A stretch of DNA of 64,000 nt from Gigantopelta aegis (GCF_016097555.1 NC_054704.1:27664795-27728794); one strand, 5' to 3'; shown: positions 47,131-58,787, counted from the first letter of the stretch. The notes: a model not told the origin generated them from the letters alone. A program made the numbers and translations.

Positions 47131-48039
47131 AATATTGTATTATATATGCATTATAATTTATTATATTGAAAACTTCGGCATGAAAAGAAGTAAACATATT
47201 AAAAAGCTGCTAAACGTCAAGTTACATCGAACAGTGTATTCTTTAAGGTTGGCCTAACACCGGTATCTTTGGTGTGAAGCTAAAATGATTAGATGGGAGT
47301 TAAAAACATGCTGCAACACTGCATCAAGGTCATATACGCGTGTGTGAGGTCGACAGAAGACCAGTAAAACACACGCAATGATTTCATTGGCTAATTTCCC
47401 TAGAGAGGCATAAACAGTATACATAAAGTTCATATTAACTCCAACCTCATGCAGTTATTTTGTTACTTGTCACGCCAAAACATTAATGTTATGCTAGCAG
47501 GAAAGGAATTAAAAATGAAAGCACACTGAATGAGAAATGGAATGGACAAAAACAGAAGAGGACAAAAAAGTAATCACCAAACGTAACAAGTAAACATTCT
47601 TACAAATATATTTTTAATGCACATGTATAATAAAATCGGGTAAAACTCATAAAGAAGCTTCATTTGTTGTAGCACACACAAACACACACACACACACACA
47701 CACACCACCACCACCACCACCACCACCACCACCACCACTTCCAGCCACAACTAAACCAAATGCCAGTCAGAATGAGTGAGTGAGTTCAAAACTGTCCTCA
47801 GGTTAATAAGTTATATTTCTAATTTATGTGCAAAAAGTCATAATTAAAATATCTGATGTAAAACCTGTTGATGTCAGTTCGAAGCCGTCGATACTCTGGG
47901 TCATGGTGCTAACGATCTAGATACATGTATTAGAGAACATGTTAACATTATGTGTGACCATACATTTTAGACGCTAATTATACAATAATAATAGCAACAC
48001 TTAGCTATTCTCCATCCGAAGCCCTTTAATATATATATA
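47131..48039. other. Intergenic with CA/CCA microsatellite
   Basis: A CA run passes into a CAC run at about 47677-47738. No gene is seen. Confidence 0.6.
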
Positions 48040-48915
48040 TACTCTTCAAAAAAGGTAGGGGAACTCTAATAAGAATTTACAGTTGTCAAAATTGTAAGGT
48101 ATATTAGCTGTAGGGAATGGTTATGATAATAGTGAATTAATTGGGCAAACATCACAACCGGCAATTCAGTATTACAGTAGGTTTTATGACCACCAAAGAT
48201 CTTGAAGGACGATTGGGGTCAGAAGTGAAATTTGAAAGTTGACGGGTTTTTTTTATCAGTAAATCGCAAATTCAAACAATAAAAATGACTAAAAACAAAA
48301 CAATAACAACGGTATGATCAACAGAATGAACAAAAAAAGATTGACAGAAATAACGTGTACGGGGCAACTGCGTGATGCACGTGCAAATGTGTTTCGGTGT
48401 GTTGATAAACAGACCTGAAAAAGAAAGAAGTGTTTTATTTAACGACGCACTCAAGACGTTTTATCTACGGTTATATGGCGTCAGACCTATGGTTAAGAAC
48501 CACACAGATTTTGAGAGGAAACCCGCTGTCGTCACTACATGGGCTACTCTTCCGATTAGCAGCAAGGGATCTTTTATTTGCGCTTCCCACAGGCAAGATA
48601 GCACAAACCATGGCCTTTGTTGAATGAGTTATGGATCACTGGGCGGTGCAAGTGGTTTACACCTACCCATTGAGCCTTGCGGAGCACTCACTCAGGGTTT
48701 GGAGTCGGTATCTGGATTAAAAATCCCATGCCTCGACTGGGATCCGAACCCAGTACCTACCAGCCTGTAGACCGATGGCCTGCCACGACGCCACCGAGGC
48801 CGGTAAACAGACCGGAACGTTCTTTACTAAGATGTCTGTGGTCAAAACGTATGTTCTGTCTAATAGTTAATATTAACATTAATATTTCAGGTTCCCCATC
48901 TTTTTCTGAAGAGTA
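48040..48915. mobile_element. TACTC-ended MITE, second copy, split by a SINE
   Basis: Ends TACTCTTCAAAAAAGGTAGG and TTTTTCTGAAGAGTA. Its interior matches the MITE at 19401-19912 in the opposite direction, with an internal deletion of about 70 bp near 48353. A SINE was inserted at 48416-48803. Confidence 0.82.
48416..48803 (-). mobile_element. Full-length SINE inside a MITE, with target duplication
   Basis: Flanked by a direct repeat TAAACAGACC (48406-48415 and 48804-48813). On the minus strand: head CCGGCCTCGGTGGCGTCGTG, B-box-like GGGTTCGGATCCCAG, body as in the ACGACGCACTCAACAC subfamily, and a TTTCTTTTTC tail. 388 bp. It is the best-defined SINE in the window. Confidence 0.9.
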
Positions 48916-48926
48916 TATATACATAT

Positions 48927-49008
48927 TTTTTTTGAAGATTTTGACAATTTCCAGGAAGGTCCATTAATAACTGTGAAACATTATTTCCGTCAATGTTTTT
49001 TCATTCTG

Positions 49009-49010
<2 letters not shown>
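48927..49010 (+). mobile_element. Fragment of the same TACTC-ended MITE
   Basis: ATTTTGACAATTTCCAGGAAGG..ATTCTGT matches 19569-19643, the part missing from the copy just upstream. A TATG run follows to about 49044. Confidence 0.7.
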
Positions 49011-49042
<32 letters not shown>

Positions 49043-49044
49043 TA

Positions 49045-50025
49045 TATGAAGAATTTTATATTATTTATTCATTTATTTAGGTTGTTTCTGTTTGTTTCTT
49101 CGTTTGTTTGTTTGTTTTTTTAATTTATTTATTTATTATTTTTAATGTCAGAGAATTATAGAATACGATTACATAGCAAATTTTAATAATAAATCAAGTA
49201 GACAACGGAATAACTGTAAACCAATCAAGTTGCATCACTGAATGAGAATAATCCGTACAGTAAATATTATTATTATTAATTTTAATAAGGAGGGAGGAAC
49301 TTACAAGCCTCTGTGGATGTATCAGTGTCAAGATGTTCTGATACTAATATAGAACTAATGTGATTGTAATCCGCTATATGTATTCATACGCAGGATGCAT
49401 AGATGATGTGGATATATGTGTTTAGATACTATTACCGTCACAGCTAGTATTAAGATGTTTGTAGTCCTTCATTTGACGCGACTTTGTCCAACATTTGTCG
49501 CTACTTGATCTGACACTTGACACACGTGCTGTTGTGGTGACAAACCGTGGGGTGACCGAATGGCTAATACGGTTAGAAGTACATATTAAGTTTTATTTTG
49601 GTTATTTATAAATTGTCATATTAGATGCGTTCTCTTAGCACTGATCTATAGCCTGAAATCTGATTGGTCGAAAATCACGAAATGCGTCTTAAAGCATTGA
49701 TCTAAATCATGCACTTTGATTGGTCGAAAATTTACCATTATTAGTAGCAGTCTTAGGAAATAGCACAAGATGACGTTTGAAAAACCTTGTTAATTTTGAC
49801 TATTATACTTGTTATTAAATAGTTTTCTTATTATAAATTTCATATAGAAGAATATGGTAATGTTGTTTGTTTGGCAGGTAATTTCACTTATGTGGTTTGA
49901 TTATATCTGTGTTTTTATTCTTTCAGATTGTATGTGTATTAATTAGTTATAATTTAGCTATATTGTTTTATATTTTTTTGAAATAATTTATATATACTCA
50001 AAGTATGCTCTATTTAAACTAAACT
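49045..50025. other. Intergenic, no gene seen
   Basis: AT-rich. Two related lines, AATCTGATTGGTCGAAAATC (49656-) and CACTTTGATTGGTCGAAAAT (49710-), form a diverged direct repeat. Confidence 0.5.
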
Positions 50026-50332
50026 AAGTTTGTTTTGTTTAACGACACTACTAGAGCACATTGATTTATTAATCAGCTATTGGATGTTAAACATTTGGTG
50101 ATTTTGACATATAGTCTTAGAGAGGAAACCCGTTATATTTTCCCATTAGGAGGAACGGAACGTTTATATGTACCATCCCACAAACAGAATAGCACATACC
50201 ACGGCCTTTAATATACCAGTCGTAGTGCGCTGGCTGGAACGAGAAATAGCCGAGTGAGCCCACCGACGGAGATTGATCTCAAACCGACCGCGCATCAGGC
50301 GAGATCTTTATCACTAGGCTACGTCCAGCCCC
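50026..50332 (-). mobile_element. tRNA-derived SINE, near full length
   Basis: On the minus strand: head TAGCCTAGTGATAAAGATCT, GGTTTGAGATCAATCTCCGT, full body, and end GTCGTTAAACAAAACAAACT. Confidence 0.9.
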
Positions 50333-50784
50333 GGCTCTTTATAAGTAGTGATATTTTAACCATGTTTTATTTCTTTTTATATGTAATTTTATTACACGTC
50401 ATTAGACCGGTACTAGGTGGTCTGCTGGTCCCTGGGAGATACCAAATTGTTTACTCTGTGGCTTTTAAACATTAATCATAGTTGTAATCCATGTCAAAAT
50501 GCGTTTTGATTCGTCTGCAACTCTATATAGGTGTTTGACAGTAATACTATGGGACAAAAATGTTATCCAGATTCAGGTATTTTCGTTTAATTCGGGAAAA
50601 CCCCAGCTTACACTCTACAAAAAATGGAAGTCCGTACCCATATGACATTAATGGTAGTCTTACCATCTGTATAACGCAGCCAGTGATCCGGATGCTTGAG
50701 AAACTCTTGGGGAACTTCCATTTCTCCTTCTGGATAATTTTCTGAGTGAACGTCTGTAAATCTCTGTAAAAGTCGGAGCAAGTC

Positions 50785-50995
50785 ACCAGCCTTGGTGGTG
50801 TAATGGTATAAGCCATCGAACTTAAGACTGTAGGTACTGGGTTCGTCTCCCACCTAGAGCGAGTTTAGTTGGGCCACTACTCCGACTTTTCTGCCACTAA
50901 CCACTCTCTGTTCTGGACGTAACTGAGGTGTGTGCCCAGTACAGTGTACTTGAACCTTAAGTAGATATAAGCACGGAAATACATAATAAACAATA
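50785..50995 (+). mobile_element. Second SINE family, near full length
   Basis: Head CCTTGGTGGTGTAATGGTATAAGCC (A box), GGTACTGGGTTCGTCTCCC (B box), body with CACTAACCACTCTCTG, TGGACGTAACTGAGG and GTGTACTTGAACCTTAAGTA. It is flanked by a small target of unclear length. Confidence 0.75.
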
Positions 50996-51184
50996 ACAGG
51001 CCAAGCCGGCGAACAAACGACATACTACATCGCAAACCTCCAACCATCGGGAATGGACGACCATGGAGTGGAGGAGACTTAAGAGACACCCTAGTGTTAG
51101 GGATCGATTAGGGCGTAGGCGGTTTCGGCCGACAGGGTTGTAGGAAATACTAGCCTGTTTCCTCCAAATCTTTCTTCCCCTCAT

Positions 51185-51425
51185 CATCGGCTATTGGATG
51201 TCAAACATTTGTTAATTCTGACATACAGTCTTACAGAGGAAATCCGCCACATTTGTCCAATACTAGCCAGATATCTTTTATATATGCACCATTCCAGCAC
51301 ACAGCACGGTCTTTTGGTGCAATGGCTGTAACAAGAAGTAGCCCAATGGGCCCAATGACGGGGATCGATCCTAGACTGATAGTGCATCAGGCAAGCGCTT
51401 TTGTACTCGGCTACATCTTCGTCCC
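51185..51425 (-). mobile_element. tRNA-derived SINE, tail truncated
   Basis: On the minus strand the head GACGAAGATGTAGCCGAGTA and TCTAGGATCGATCCCCGTCA are kept; it ends at CCAATAGCCGATGATG without the terminal block. Confidence 0.82.
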
Positions 51426-51455
51426 AGAAGTCCGGTCTGGTGTTTGATTGTTTCT

Positions 51456-51793
51456 TTGTTTGTTTTGTTTAACGACACTACTAGAGCACATTGATTTATT
51501 AATCATCGGCTATTGGATGTCAAACATTTGGTAATTTTGACATATAGTCTTAGAGAGGAAACCCGTTATATTTTCCCATTAGGAAGAAGGGATCTTTTAT
51601 ATGCACCATCCCACAGACAGGATAGCACATATTATGGCCTTTGATATACCAGTCGTGGTGCACTGGATGGGACGGAGAAAACCCCCATTCAGAGAATGGG
51701 TCCACTGAGTTGATTCGATCCTACGATGCAAGTACCTCAGGCGAGCGCTTTACCGACTGAACTACCCCCCCCCCCCCCCCCCCCCCCCCCCCC
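51456..51793 (-). mobile_element. tRNA-derived SINE followed by a C-run
   Basis: On the minus strand the head lies at 51764 (GTAGTTCAGTCGGTAAAGCG, GTAGGATCGAATCAACTC), with a mixed-subfamily body and end GTCGTTAAACAAAACAAACA. A run of about 28 C adjoins the head at 51765-51793. Confidence 0.88.
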
Positions 51794-52343
51794 GAAGCCT
51801 GGTGTGTATGCGAGTGTTTTTTCGTCGGACTGGATTGGACGCAAAGCCTCCCCTTTCCTTTCTTAGCATTCCTCCTGGGCTTGAAAGTAAATGGATTAAT
51901 AAGGTATATAAAAATAATTTTATTTGGTCGCCCGGTCAATATTAGCGTCATAATTAAGATAATTGAAAACAAAAGCTTCAGATACATTTGGCTGAAGCAA
52001 ACACAATTTAAATAGGTCCCCTTACCTTTTAGTAATAGGTCAAACATACCCCTATAATTAATTACCTCCTCCTTCCTGGGATCAGCCACTAGCCATGCTA
52101 GAGAGTCCGAGATTCGACCCAGGGTGGACATGCCTGAACCTTGAATGAACATAAGCATAAAAAACCTGTTTGGACTTGGAAAGTTGACGGTTCACGACTA
52201 GAAATGTGCAACTAAAACTCACAATATTTTAGTCACTGATTATATCAACTGATTCAGTGCTCAAAGTGGATGTGCACAACACAAATTAGCAATTCAAATG
52301 AACAAAAATGTATTTCAGTTATAGAAGTTGTAGATCTCTGACG
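51794..52343. other. Intergenic with a tRNA-like scrap
   Basis: CAGCCACTAGCCATGCTAGAGAGTCCGAGATTCGACCC at 52083-52120 resembles a SINE head. No gene is seen. Confidence 0.45.
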
Positions 52344-52520
52344 AATGAATGAATGAATGAATGAATGTTTAACGACACCCCAGCACGAAAAATACATCGG
52401 CTATTGGGTGTCAAACTATGGTAATGCAAATAAATAAAGTGATGATCAACATCAATATAAAAATTCAAGGTTTAAACAAAAACAGTGTAAAGAACAGTGT
52501 AAAGAACTGTGTAAAAACAC
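52344..52520 (+). repeat. Repeat family GTTTAACGACACCCCAGCACG
   Basis: A GAAT run, then GTTTAACGACACCCCAGCAC, CATCGGCTATTGGGTGTCAAA, and AGTGATGATCAACATCAATA. The same family is at 57553-57722, in older form at 57240-57372, and in reverse at 37527-37578. It shares its first 20 bases with the SINE end block. Confidence 0.75.
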
Positions 52521-52883
52521 AAATATCACAGAATTTTACGGATACTGAATTTTACTGAAAACTTAAATTTTGTGCTGTATTGGCCATTCTCAAAGAAAAT
52601 GTTACACCCCTACACCACGGTGAGGTTACAGCACGCGCAGGGGATCTCTGACGAAGACGTATTTAAAAATAAATCACACGACAAATTATATAATTAAGTT
52701 ATTGATTCTCAAAACGAAGCTGTTTTTATGTTTTCTTGTCGTTTGCTTGTTTTTGTGCGTGGCGTGCGCGTGTGTGTATGTGCGTTTATTGTTGTTGTCC
52801 TTGTTATTATCGGGGTTTTGTTTAGAGGGTGTTGTTTCTTATTTAGGGGCAGATTTATGTGTTATGTTGTTGGGGGTGAGAGG

Positions 52884-52885
<2 letters not shown>

Positions 52886-52921
<36 letters not shown>
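52886..52921 (+). repeat. (TTA)n microsatellite
   Basis: Twelve TTA steps. The long hydrophobic frame across 52702-52941 is a by-product of this and nearby GT-rich DNA. Confidence 0.95.
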
Positions 52922-53076
52922 GTGCGATACATGACACTTGAGTCGTGGTACACTGACTGAGCTGTAATGAGCGACTTCGATTCTTCAACTCTTATCTTGA
53001 TTCTCGGCCTGGTGTATTACAGGCCCTACTATCTCTTGACAATAAAACTTCCATACATGCGACTTTAGTATCAGCT

Positions 53077-53158
53077 GACGAGGTGGCCGAGTGGTTAAGG
53101 CGATGGACTGCTAATCCATTGGGCTCTGCCCGCGTGGGTTCGAATCCCATCCTCGTCG
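53077..53158 (+). tRNA. tRNA-Ser (anticodon GCT)
   Basis: 82 nt with full cloverleaf. The acceptor stem GACGAGG pairs with CCTCGTC (53151-53157), with discriminator G at 53158. A box TGGCCGAGTGG, anticodon stem ATGGA/TCCAT, and loop CTGCTAA with anticodon 53110-53112. A long variable arm (GGGCTCTGCCC-type) marks a class II tRNA, and the B box is GGTTCGAATCC. It has no intron. A TTTT terminator begins at 53164. It reads AGC/AGT serine codons in the cytosol. It stands alone, with no other tRNA gene near. Confidence 0.96.
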
Positions 53159-53802
53159 AATAATTTTAGTTTTTCTTTTATTTCGTTCATTCGCTACATT
53201 TGTTAAACGTACGAGTTACTTATTTGGATTAGCATCTAGTCGTATTAATAGACCTGCAATAAACGTAACATAATGTATCGTCGCCTTTTATAAACGATTA
53301 ACACAATTGATAACTTGAGAGGGATTTATTGCATACCGGGTTGGCATTCTATCAATGAGCTATACATAGTGAAGGTTGGATGTAATCAAACATTAAAAAG
53401 AAGAAGTTAAATTTTAAAAAAAAAACACCCACAAGGTATTGGTATGTCACCTATCAGACCTGCCATAATCACTGCTGTCTATCAAATGTGGCATAAACGT
53501 ATCAAAAAGCTTAACAACTCAATGGGTGTCACGCGACTCGAGTATGTGGCCCCATCTTTTACACGTAATGCCGTCATTAATCTAGGCTAGTCTCGATAAC
53601 ACATGTCACGAGAGGGAAGATTACTAAATAAGTCCTTGTTTGTTGCCATTTGTGAATCGTAACATTCAGTTGGATTGTTACAAACATATTAGTCCCACTA
53701 ACTGGACTGTGTGCATTGCTCACTGATCTACACGGTAAGAATTCTTAATTTTACTGTTTTCAGAACGATTTAGTTTTATTGAGGATATCTTTAGTTGGTA
53801 TA
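53159..53802. other. Intergenic, nothing recognised
   Basis: AT-rich; no supported exon. Confidence 0.5.
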
Positions 53803-53829
53803 AACCGGCCTCGGTGGTGCAATAGTTAA

Positions 53830-54627
53830 AGCCGCACACCCTAGTTCCATCCAGCGAAAATAAATTATAATTTGGTTAATCTACAAACCTGTAACACACT
53901 TAGATCACGTTTTTATCAAATGGAGTGAAAAAGCAGGTTTTATATCGATAAATACCATGGGAATCCCCATGTCCCAATTGCTTGAAATAATTTTGAAAGT
54001 TAGTATTCTGATGTCACCGGTAGATGTCGCTCGAAGCACAACAATGCCTACGTCACGACAAATTTCACAGAGTGCGCACAGACTTGGGGTGCGTTCTTTT
54101 CACCTCTCCTGGACGTGTTCCAACTGTTCTGTCCTGGTTGTATCCCCTCTTCAGATATCGTAAGACTTAGCAAAATTATTGATTTTAAGGGTTTGTAACG
54201 TTTTGTATTGAGACACTTACTTGTCTGAACTTTATTGTTACTGAAAATGTTCACGAACTGTGAAGAAAAATCGGATGTTGATTGCGCGAACCGTGCACGA
54301 GAAAACAAACCAAACCAAAATGATAACGGTCACGTGGTATACCAACATCTGTGACGTTTACACAGGAGGATTCCCTCTAAAAATAGATGGGACCTCGCTT
54401 GCTTAACGGTTTTTTCTCGACAGCACGTCTTGTGAAAAAATGCAAAAAATGCATTTCGTGGTTTTACAAACATCAGGATTACCAAAAAGCACTTCAGGTG
54501 AATGGAAATGTGTATTCTAAATAATAAAATGTAAGTAAATTGCAATTTTATTTGTGAAAAATGGGGTTTAATAGCGAAAAACAACGCCGTAATGGTTAAC
54601 AAATAGCCGTAACTAGGGTGTGTCCCT
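53830..54627. mobile_element. TTAA-flanked element with CACCCTAGTT ends
   Basis: Left end AAGCCGCACACCCTAGTT; right end AACTAGGGTGTGTCCCTT, its inverse with three mismatches. TTAA lies at 53826-53829 and 54628-54631. 798 bp, no transposase. The ends match those of the element at 60531-60901. Confidence 0.85.
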
Positions 54628-54671
54628 TTAAGCCATCGGACTACAGGCTCCAACCAAGAGCGAGTTCTTAA

Positions 54672-55551
54672 AGGTGCTCAGTCACGGATGGTTGACCTAA
54701 TTATTGACCCAACAAAGTATTATATGACAATATATACATTTGATTTGTACCTAAAAGTACTTTATTGAATCATCTACATAACCAGTATATTTCACTTATT
54801 ATTGATATTTTATAAAAGTAATTGAATTATGTCAACGGTCCATAATTCAGAGAAAAATAACGGCTATTTTGGGAGCAGAGGTGTGATGTATTATTTTGAG
54901 TCACGTGACGGGCATCCCCCCGAATAACCGCAGTGTCAAAACGATTTATCAAGCTCGTGTAACGAGAACGCTTTACCGTCCTCTGCGGCGTAGGGTAAAT
55001 AGAAAAAAATAACAATGAAAATAATTTATTAAAAATTAATAAAAACATGTACTGAAATATAATAAGCTTATACATTAATTTATTTTAGTAACAGAAGCAT
55101 GTTAAACGTCGACAATCCCGACTAGTTAGGCCTTTTTATCTATAGGTAAATTTATCGTTAGTCATACGCGAAAAACTCTAAACATCTGGATCACAAACAC
55201 CTTCATTTTCCACCTTGTCAAATTCATTTTATGCAAAATATGCCATAACAGCTGACTTGGGATAGGAATTGTCACATTTTGAAAGAATACTCTGAACTAG
55301 ACGGTGTTTATATATGATATGACTATATATACGACGGCCGTGTATATAGCCTCCGTTAACGAGGGCAGGCTATATTCACAGCAAAAATGTATATAGGCGA
55401 TAAATAAGTATTTGATTGATCCATATTACCGAACCATCTGGAACAGGAGGAATACATACTAAGTACTGTACGAACAGAGGAGACGGGGGGTGGGGGGTGG
55501 GGGGGGGGGTATATGAATCTATGAATAGCGTAATACTGCCCCTACAGTACT

Positions 55552-55583
<32 letters not shown>

Positions 55584-56422
55584 TACAAATTATCAGCTGC
55601 TGATGTAGATTTATCTGAAAGAGAAACTAACTTCGGACAGTACACAAACTAACAACAGGGCTTGAACTTAATACTTTTTCTCTGATTGCAATTTTGAGGC
55701 TCCTTACGTAAAAAAAATTAAAAAGTTAATTGTACCGCAAATAAATATGACTAAAAGGTTATTTTGCTGTATTTAGTCATATTTCAAATGCGCAAAATTG
55801 CAAGGGGTAATAAACCTCAAAATGCATATTTTTCATACCAGGAACGCTGAGACCACTCCCTCTAAATTTATATAATGTTTTTGTAACAACCGCCCCCACC
55901 CACACCACCGCGACGTGATTTTACCAAACTTATTATTATTATTATTGTTACATGTATTATAATGAGCCTACTACTACCTTTTTGGGTGGCGGGGGTGGTG
56001 TTTTATCGGGGGGTGGGGGGTGGGGGGGGGGGTGTCTATAAAAATGGAAGATTAACGTGCATGCATACACGCATAAACGGGTGTCTGAACTTGTCCCTGC
56101 ACGTAGAACTGGATTCAACTGGGTTAAGTAATAATTACGCCAACCTTTGGACGGTAAAACATGCGACCTGTTTTGTTTTGTTTTGGGGTTTTTGTTTGTG
56201 ATTTCTTTTTCTTTTTTTACGCTGTACATTAAACCGAATGACCACTTTGCGAATCAGTCAAAATAATTTGCAAACGTTTAACGAAAAATGACTGGCTGGT
56301 CGTATGCCATATTTGTGACGCTGGAAATCATGTTATCCATTTTCGAACCAAGCACTATAGCGTTGTAACCGTCTGGACTTTCTCCCCTGCTAAATTCTAT
56401 GCACACGTGCCTAATAATAATA

Positions 56423-56455
<33 letters not shown>

Positions 56456-56850
56456 AATGGTAAGTTCATGTTCCGACTGTTTATTATTTTATTTCAGCGT
56501 ATTTGCAGTTATTTTCGTCATGAAATAAAAAAAAAAAAAAAATATTTTATGATATAGCCGGCCCTCATTTGCCAAGTATCTATACACGGCGGTCGTTTAT
56601 ATAAAATTCTAAAATACAATATACTGTTGTCGTATATACAGCCTCATCACTACGAGTCTGTTTTGCCGTATTTTTATGACTTTTGACAAATTTAAAAAAT
56701 GAAGCGTGTCGTGGAATTCCCTCGATCGTAGTTCAATTAAAATGTTTTGGATCATACAATAACTAAGTTTGGTATTCGAAATGAATGTAATTTCCATTTA
56801 TAATCCATATTTAGAGAAATAAGGCCCACTAAATCCGTGATTGAGCGCCT
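54672..56850. mobile_element. TTAA-flanked element of 2.2 kb with nested inverted repeat
   Basis: Ends AGGTGCTCAGTCACGGAT and ATCCGTGATTGAGCGCCT, between TTAA at 54668-54671 and 56851-56854. It has no transposase frame. Inside, TATATACGACGGCCGTGTAT (55324-55376 arm) is inverted at 56551-56603, which marks a second element or subterminal repeats. It also holds G-runs, a 25-A run (55552-55577) and an ATT run (56398-56452). Confidence 0.8.
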
Positions 56851-57239
56851 TTAAGGGCTCAGTGGGTAGGTGTAAGGCCACTACATCCTCTTGTCTCTCA
56901 CTAACCACTAACAACAAACCCACTATCCTGGACAGACAACCCAGATAGCTCAGGTATGTGCCCAGGACGGTGTGCTTGAATCTTAATTGGATATAAACAC
57001 GAAAATAAGTTGAAATAGAAATAGAATAAATATTTAGGATAAACGGGGGATAAAAGGTGCTTAGAGTTTGGGAAATAAAAATGTACTACGGTAGTTGTGT
57101 TATGGATACAACAACATAATGTTTTATTAATGGCAAAGCGTTGCTGTGTGTAAACTATTGTTTTTAAATGTAGTACAGAAAATATAATACCAATGATATA
57201 TTAGTGTAATCGTTTTTTTATTGTGGCATATGGATGCAA

Positions 57240-57722
57240 GTGTTCAGCAATACCCCAATACAAACTGGCTATTGGGTGTCAGTAATAAATGAAGTAATGA
57301 TATACCCCCAAAAATCATTGCATAAACATTAAATAATTTAAGTTTTAGAAAAACAGCGTGTAGAGCTGTGGTATATTAAAACCTCACTGCGAATCTAAAA
57401 CCATAAATACTAATTTAACTAATTAATTTGGGATGGTTTCCACTTTTACCAAATACAGTCACTGTAACAGTGGTTTTTAGTTGGCACGAACATATATATT
57501 TTCATGATATTTAGCCAGATTGATAAATAGGTATGTCATGAATTAATTAATGCATGAATGAATCAATGAATCAATGAATCAATGAATGTTTAACGACACC
57601 CCAACACGAAAAATACATCGGCTATTGGGTGTTAAACAATGGTAATGGGGAAAACAAAGTGATGATCAACATCAATATAAAAATTCAACAGTTAAATAAA
57701 AACACAGTGTAAAGGACTGTGG
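57240..57722 (+). repeat. Two copies of the GACACCCCAACACG repeat family
   Basis: An older copy at 57240-57372 (AATACCCCAATACAAACTGG, CTATTGGGTGTCAG) and a younger one at 57553-57722, which begins with an AATGAATC run and matches 52344-52520 closely. Confidence 0.7.
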
Positions 57723-58307
57723 ATGAATGAATGAACGAACGAATGAACGAACGAATGTTTGGCGATAAGGTTTGTTATATGCCATATATAGAATAGCACA
57801 TACCATGTACAGTTTAAAATAATATCATGTCAGTTGCAAGTTCTATAATCCTTACCAGCCTCGATGAACAAAACTGTTTTGTTTTGGGGGTTTTTGTGTG
57901 TGTTTTTGTAAATAACTTCAGTTTCAATTTGACGTAAGAAGAAAAGTAAAAGTTTTTTGGAAATAAAAAACCCACAATTTGTGTGTGCATTTTAGAAAAC
58001 AATCGGCTCACAAATAAATAATTTGTAGTACAAATACCATAGTAAGAAAACGGCGCCCCCTATGGGAAGGACTATAGATAGTTATGGAGAACTCCGCGAT
58101 TATCTGTTGAAGCAGATTGGCACTACACTTCAAACCACCTTAACCCTCAGCTAAACCATGCTTCTTCACAAACAAACAAAAAAAATCATAAAATAAACTA
58201 ACGACGAATCGTGTTGTTTGTGACAATCTTGATGCCCATACTCGGTGATCAAGGATTGCTTTTAACTTCAGAGGAGCCTGGCACACAACGAGTGGATTGC
58301 GCATCGT
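57723..58307. other. Intergenic, upstream of the X-box
   Basis: No exon is seen. The last 200 bases are less AT-rich than the rest and may be the promoter of the exon at 58369. Confidence 0.45.
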
Positions 58308-58320
58308 GTTGCTTAGCAAC
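58308..58320. promoter_or_regulatory. RFX X-box (GTTGCTTAGCAAC)
   Basis: A perfect inverted repeat with the half-sites GTTGC and GCAAC, one base apart from the classic 14-mer. It is 48 bp upstream of the ATG at 58369, within the distance seen at RFX-controlled promoters of ciliary genes. Ciliary control is inference. Confidence 0.45.
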
Positions 58321-58348
58321 CAGTGGTATCACTGTTCCGTTGACAACA

Positions 58349-58369
58349 ATGGCCGTCAAGTTGCGTTGA
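58349..58369 (+). promoter_or_regulatory. Short upstream ORF overlapping the start codon
   Basis: ATG (58349, in a good context, ACAATGG) codes for six residues and stops at TGA, whose A is the first base of the next ATG (TGATG). Such overlap could permit reinitiation at 58369. Confidence 0.3.
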
Positions 58370-58423
58370 TGGAACCAACATATCTAGTCTTTTTATTGAT
58401 TGCAAATTGTCTGGCTGACACAG
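58369..58423 (+). CDS. Signal-peptide first exon of an unidentified gene
   Basis: ATG at 58369, 18 codons plus one base, then the donor GTGAAT at 58424 (phase 1). The product MEPTYLVFLLIANCLADT is a compact signal peptide with likely cleavage after CLA. A short first exon, hydrophobic core, phase-1 donor and X-box upstream agree. No downstream exon in the window was found to join it. A secreted or membrane protein is expected. Confidence 0.45.
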
Positions 58424-58677
58424 GTGAATGAGGCCAGTGATTTTGAGCAACTGTAACGTATTCATTGCGTAATCAATTGAATTCTATTCTGTGAGAGATA
58501 AAAGGATAATTATTGTAAATCGATAGTACATACAGAGGTTATAATAATACGTTATATTTTAATATAGTTTTACTGAAAGTAATTGTGAGAACATGTGTTT
58601 GTGTGGTTTGCGTTATGGGGTTATTATATATTTTTTTATAAATAAAATCCATTTTATTTATTTATGTATTATTTTCA

Positions 58678-58752
58678 TAATCATCATCACCATCACCATC
58701 ACCATCATCATCATCATCACCATCATCATATTCTTCTTTCTTCTTCTTCTTC

Positions 58753-58787
<35 letters not shown>
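58678..58787 (+). repeat. CAT/CAC, TTC and ATT microsatellites
   Basis: Three adjacent trinucleotide runs. A similar TTTA/TTCA tetranucleotide run is at 59436-59520. Confidence 0.95.

Larger units (their letters stand above)
53803..57022 (+). mobile_element. One SINE (second family) split by two TTAA-targeted elements
   Basis: Three pieces join into one SINE: 53803-53829 (CCGGCCTCGGTGGTGCAATAG then TTAA), 54632-54671 (GCCATCGGACTACAGGCT to GAGCGAGTTC then TTAA) and 56855-57022 (GGGCTCAGTGGGTAGGTG to CTTGAATCTTAATTGGATAT). Removing each insert together with one TTAA restores a continuous element like the copy at 50785-50995. Confidence 0.85.

Noticed and set aside
52702..52941. Hydrophobic 79-residue frame resembling a membrane protein
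   Set aside because: Starts at a non-ATG codon and is made of GT-rich DNA and a TTA microsatellite.
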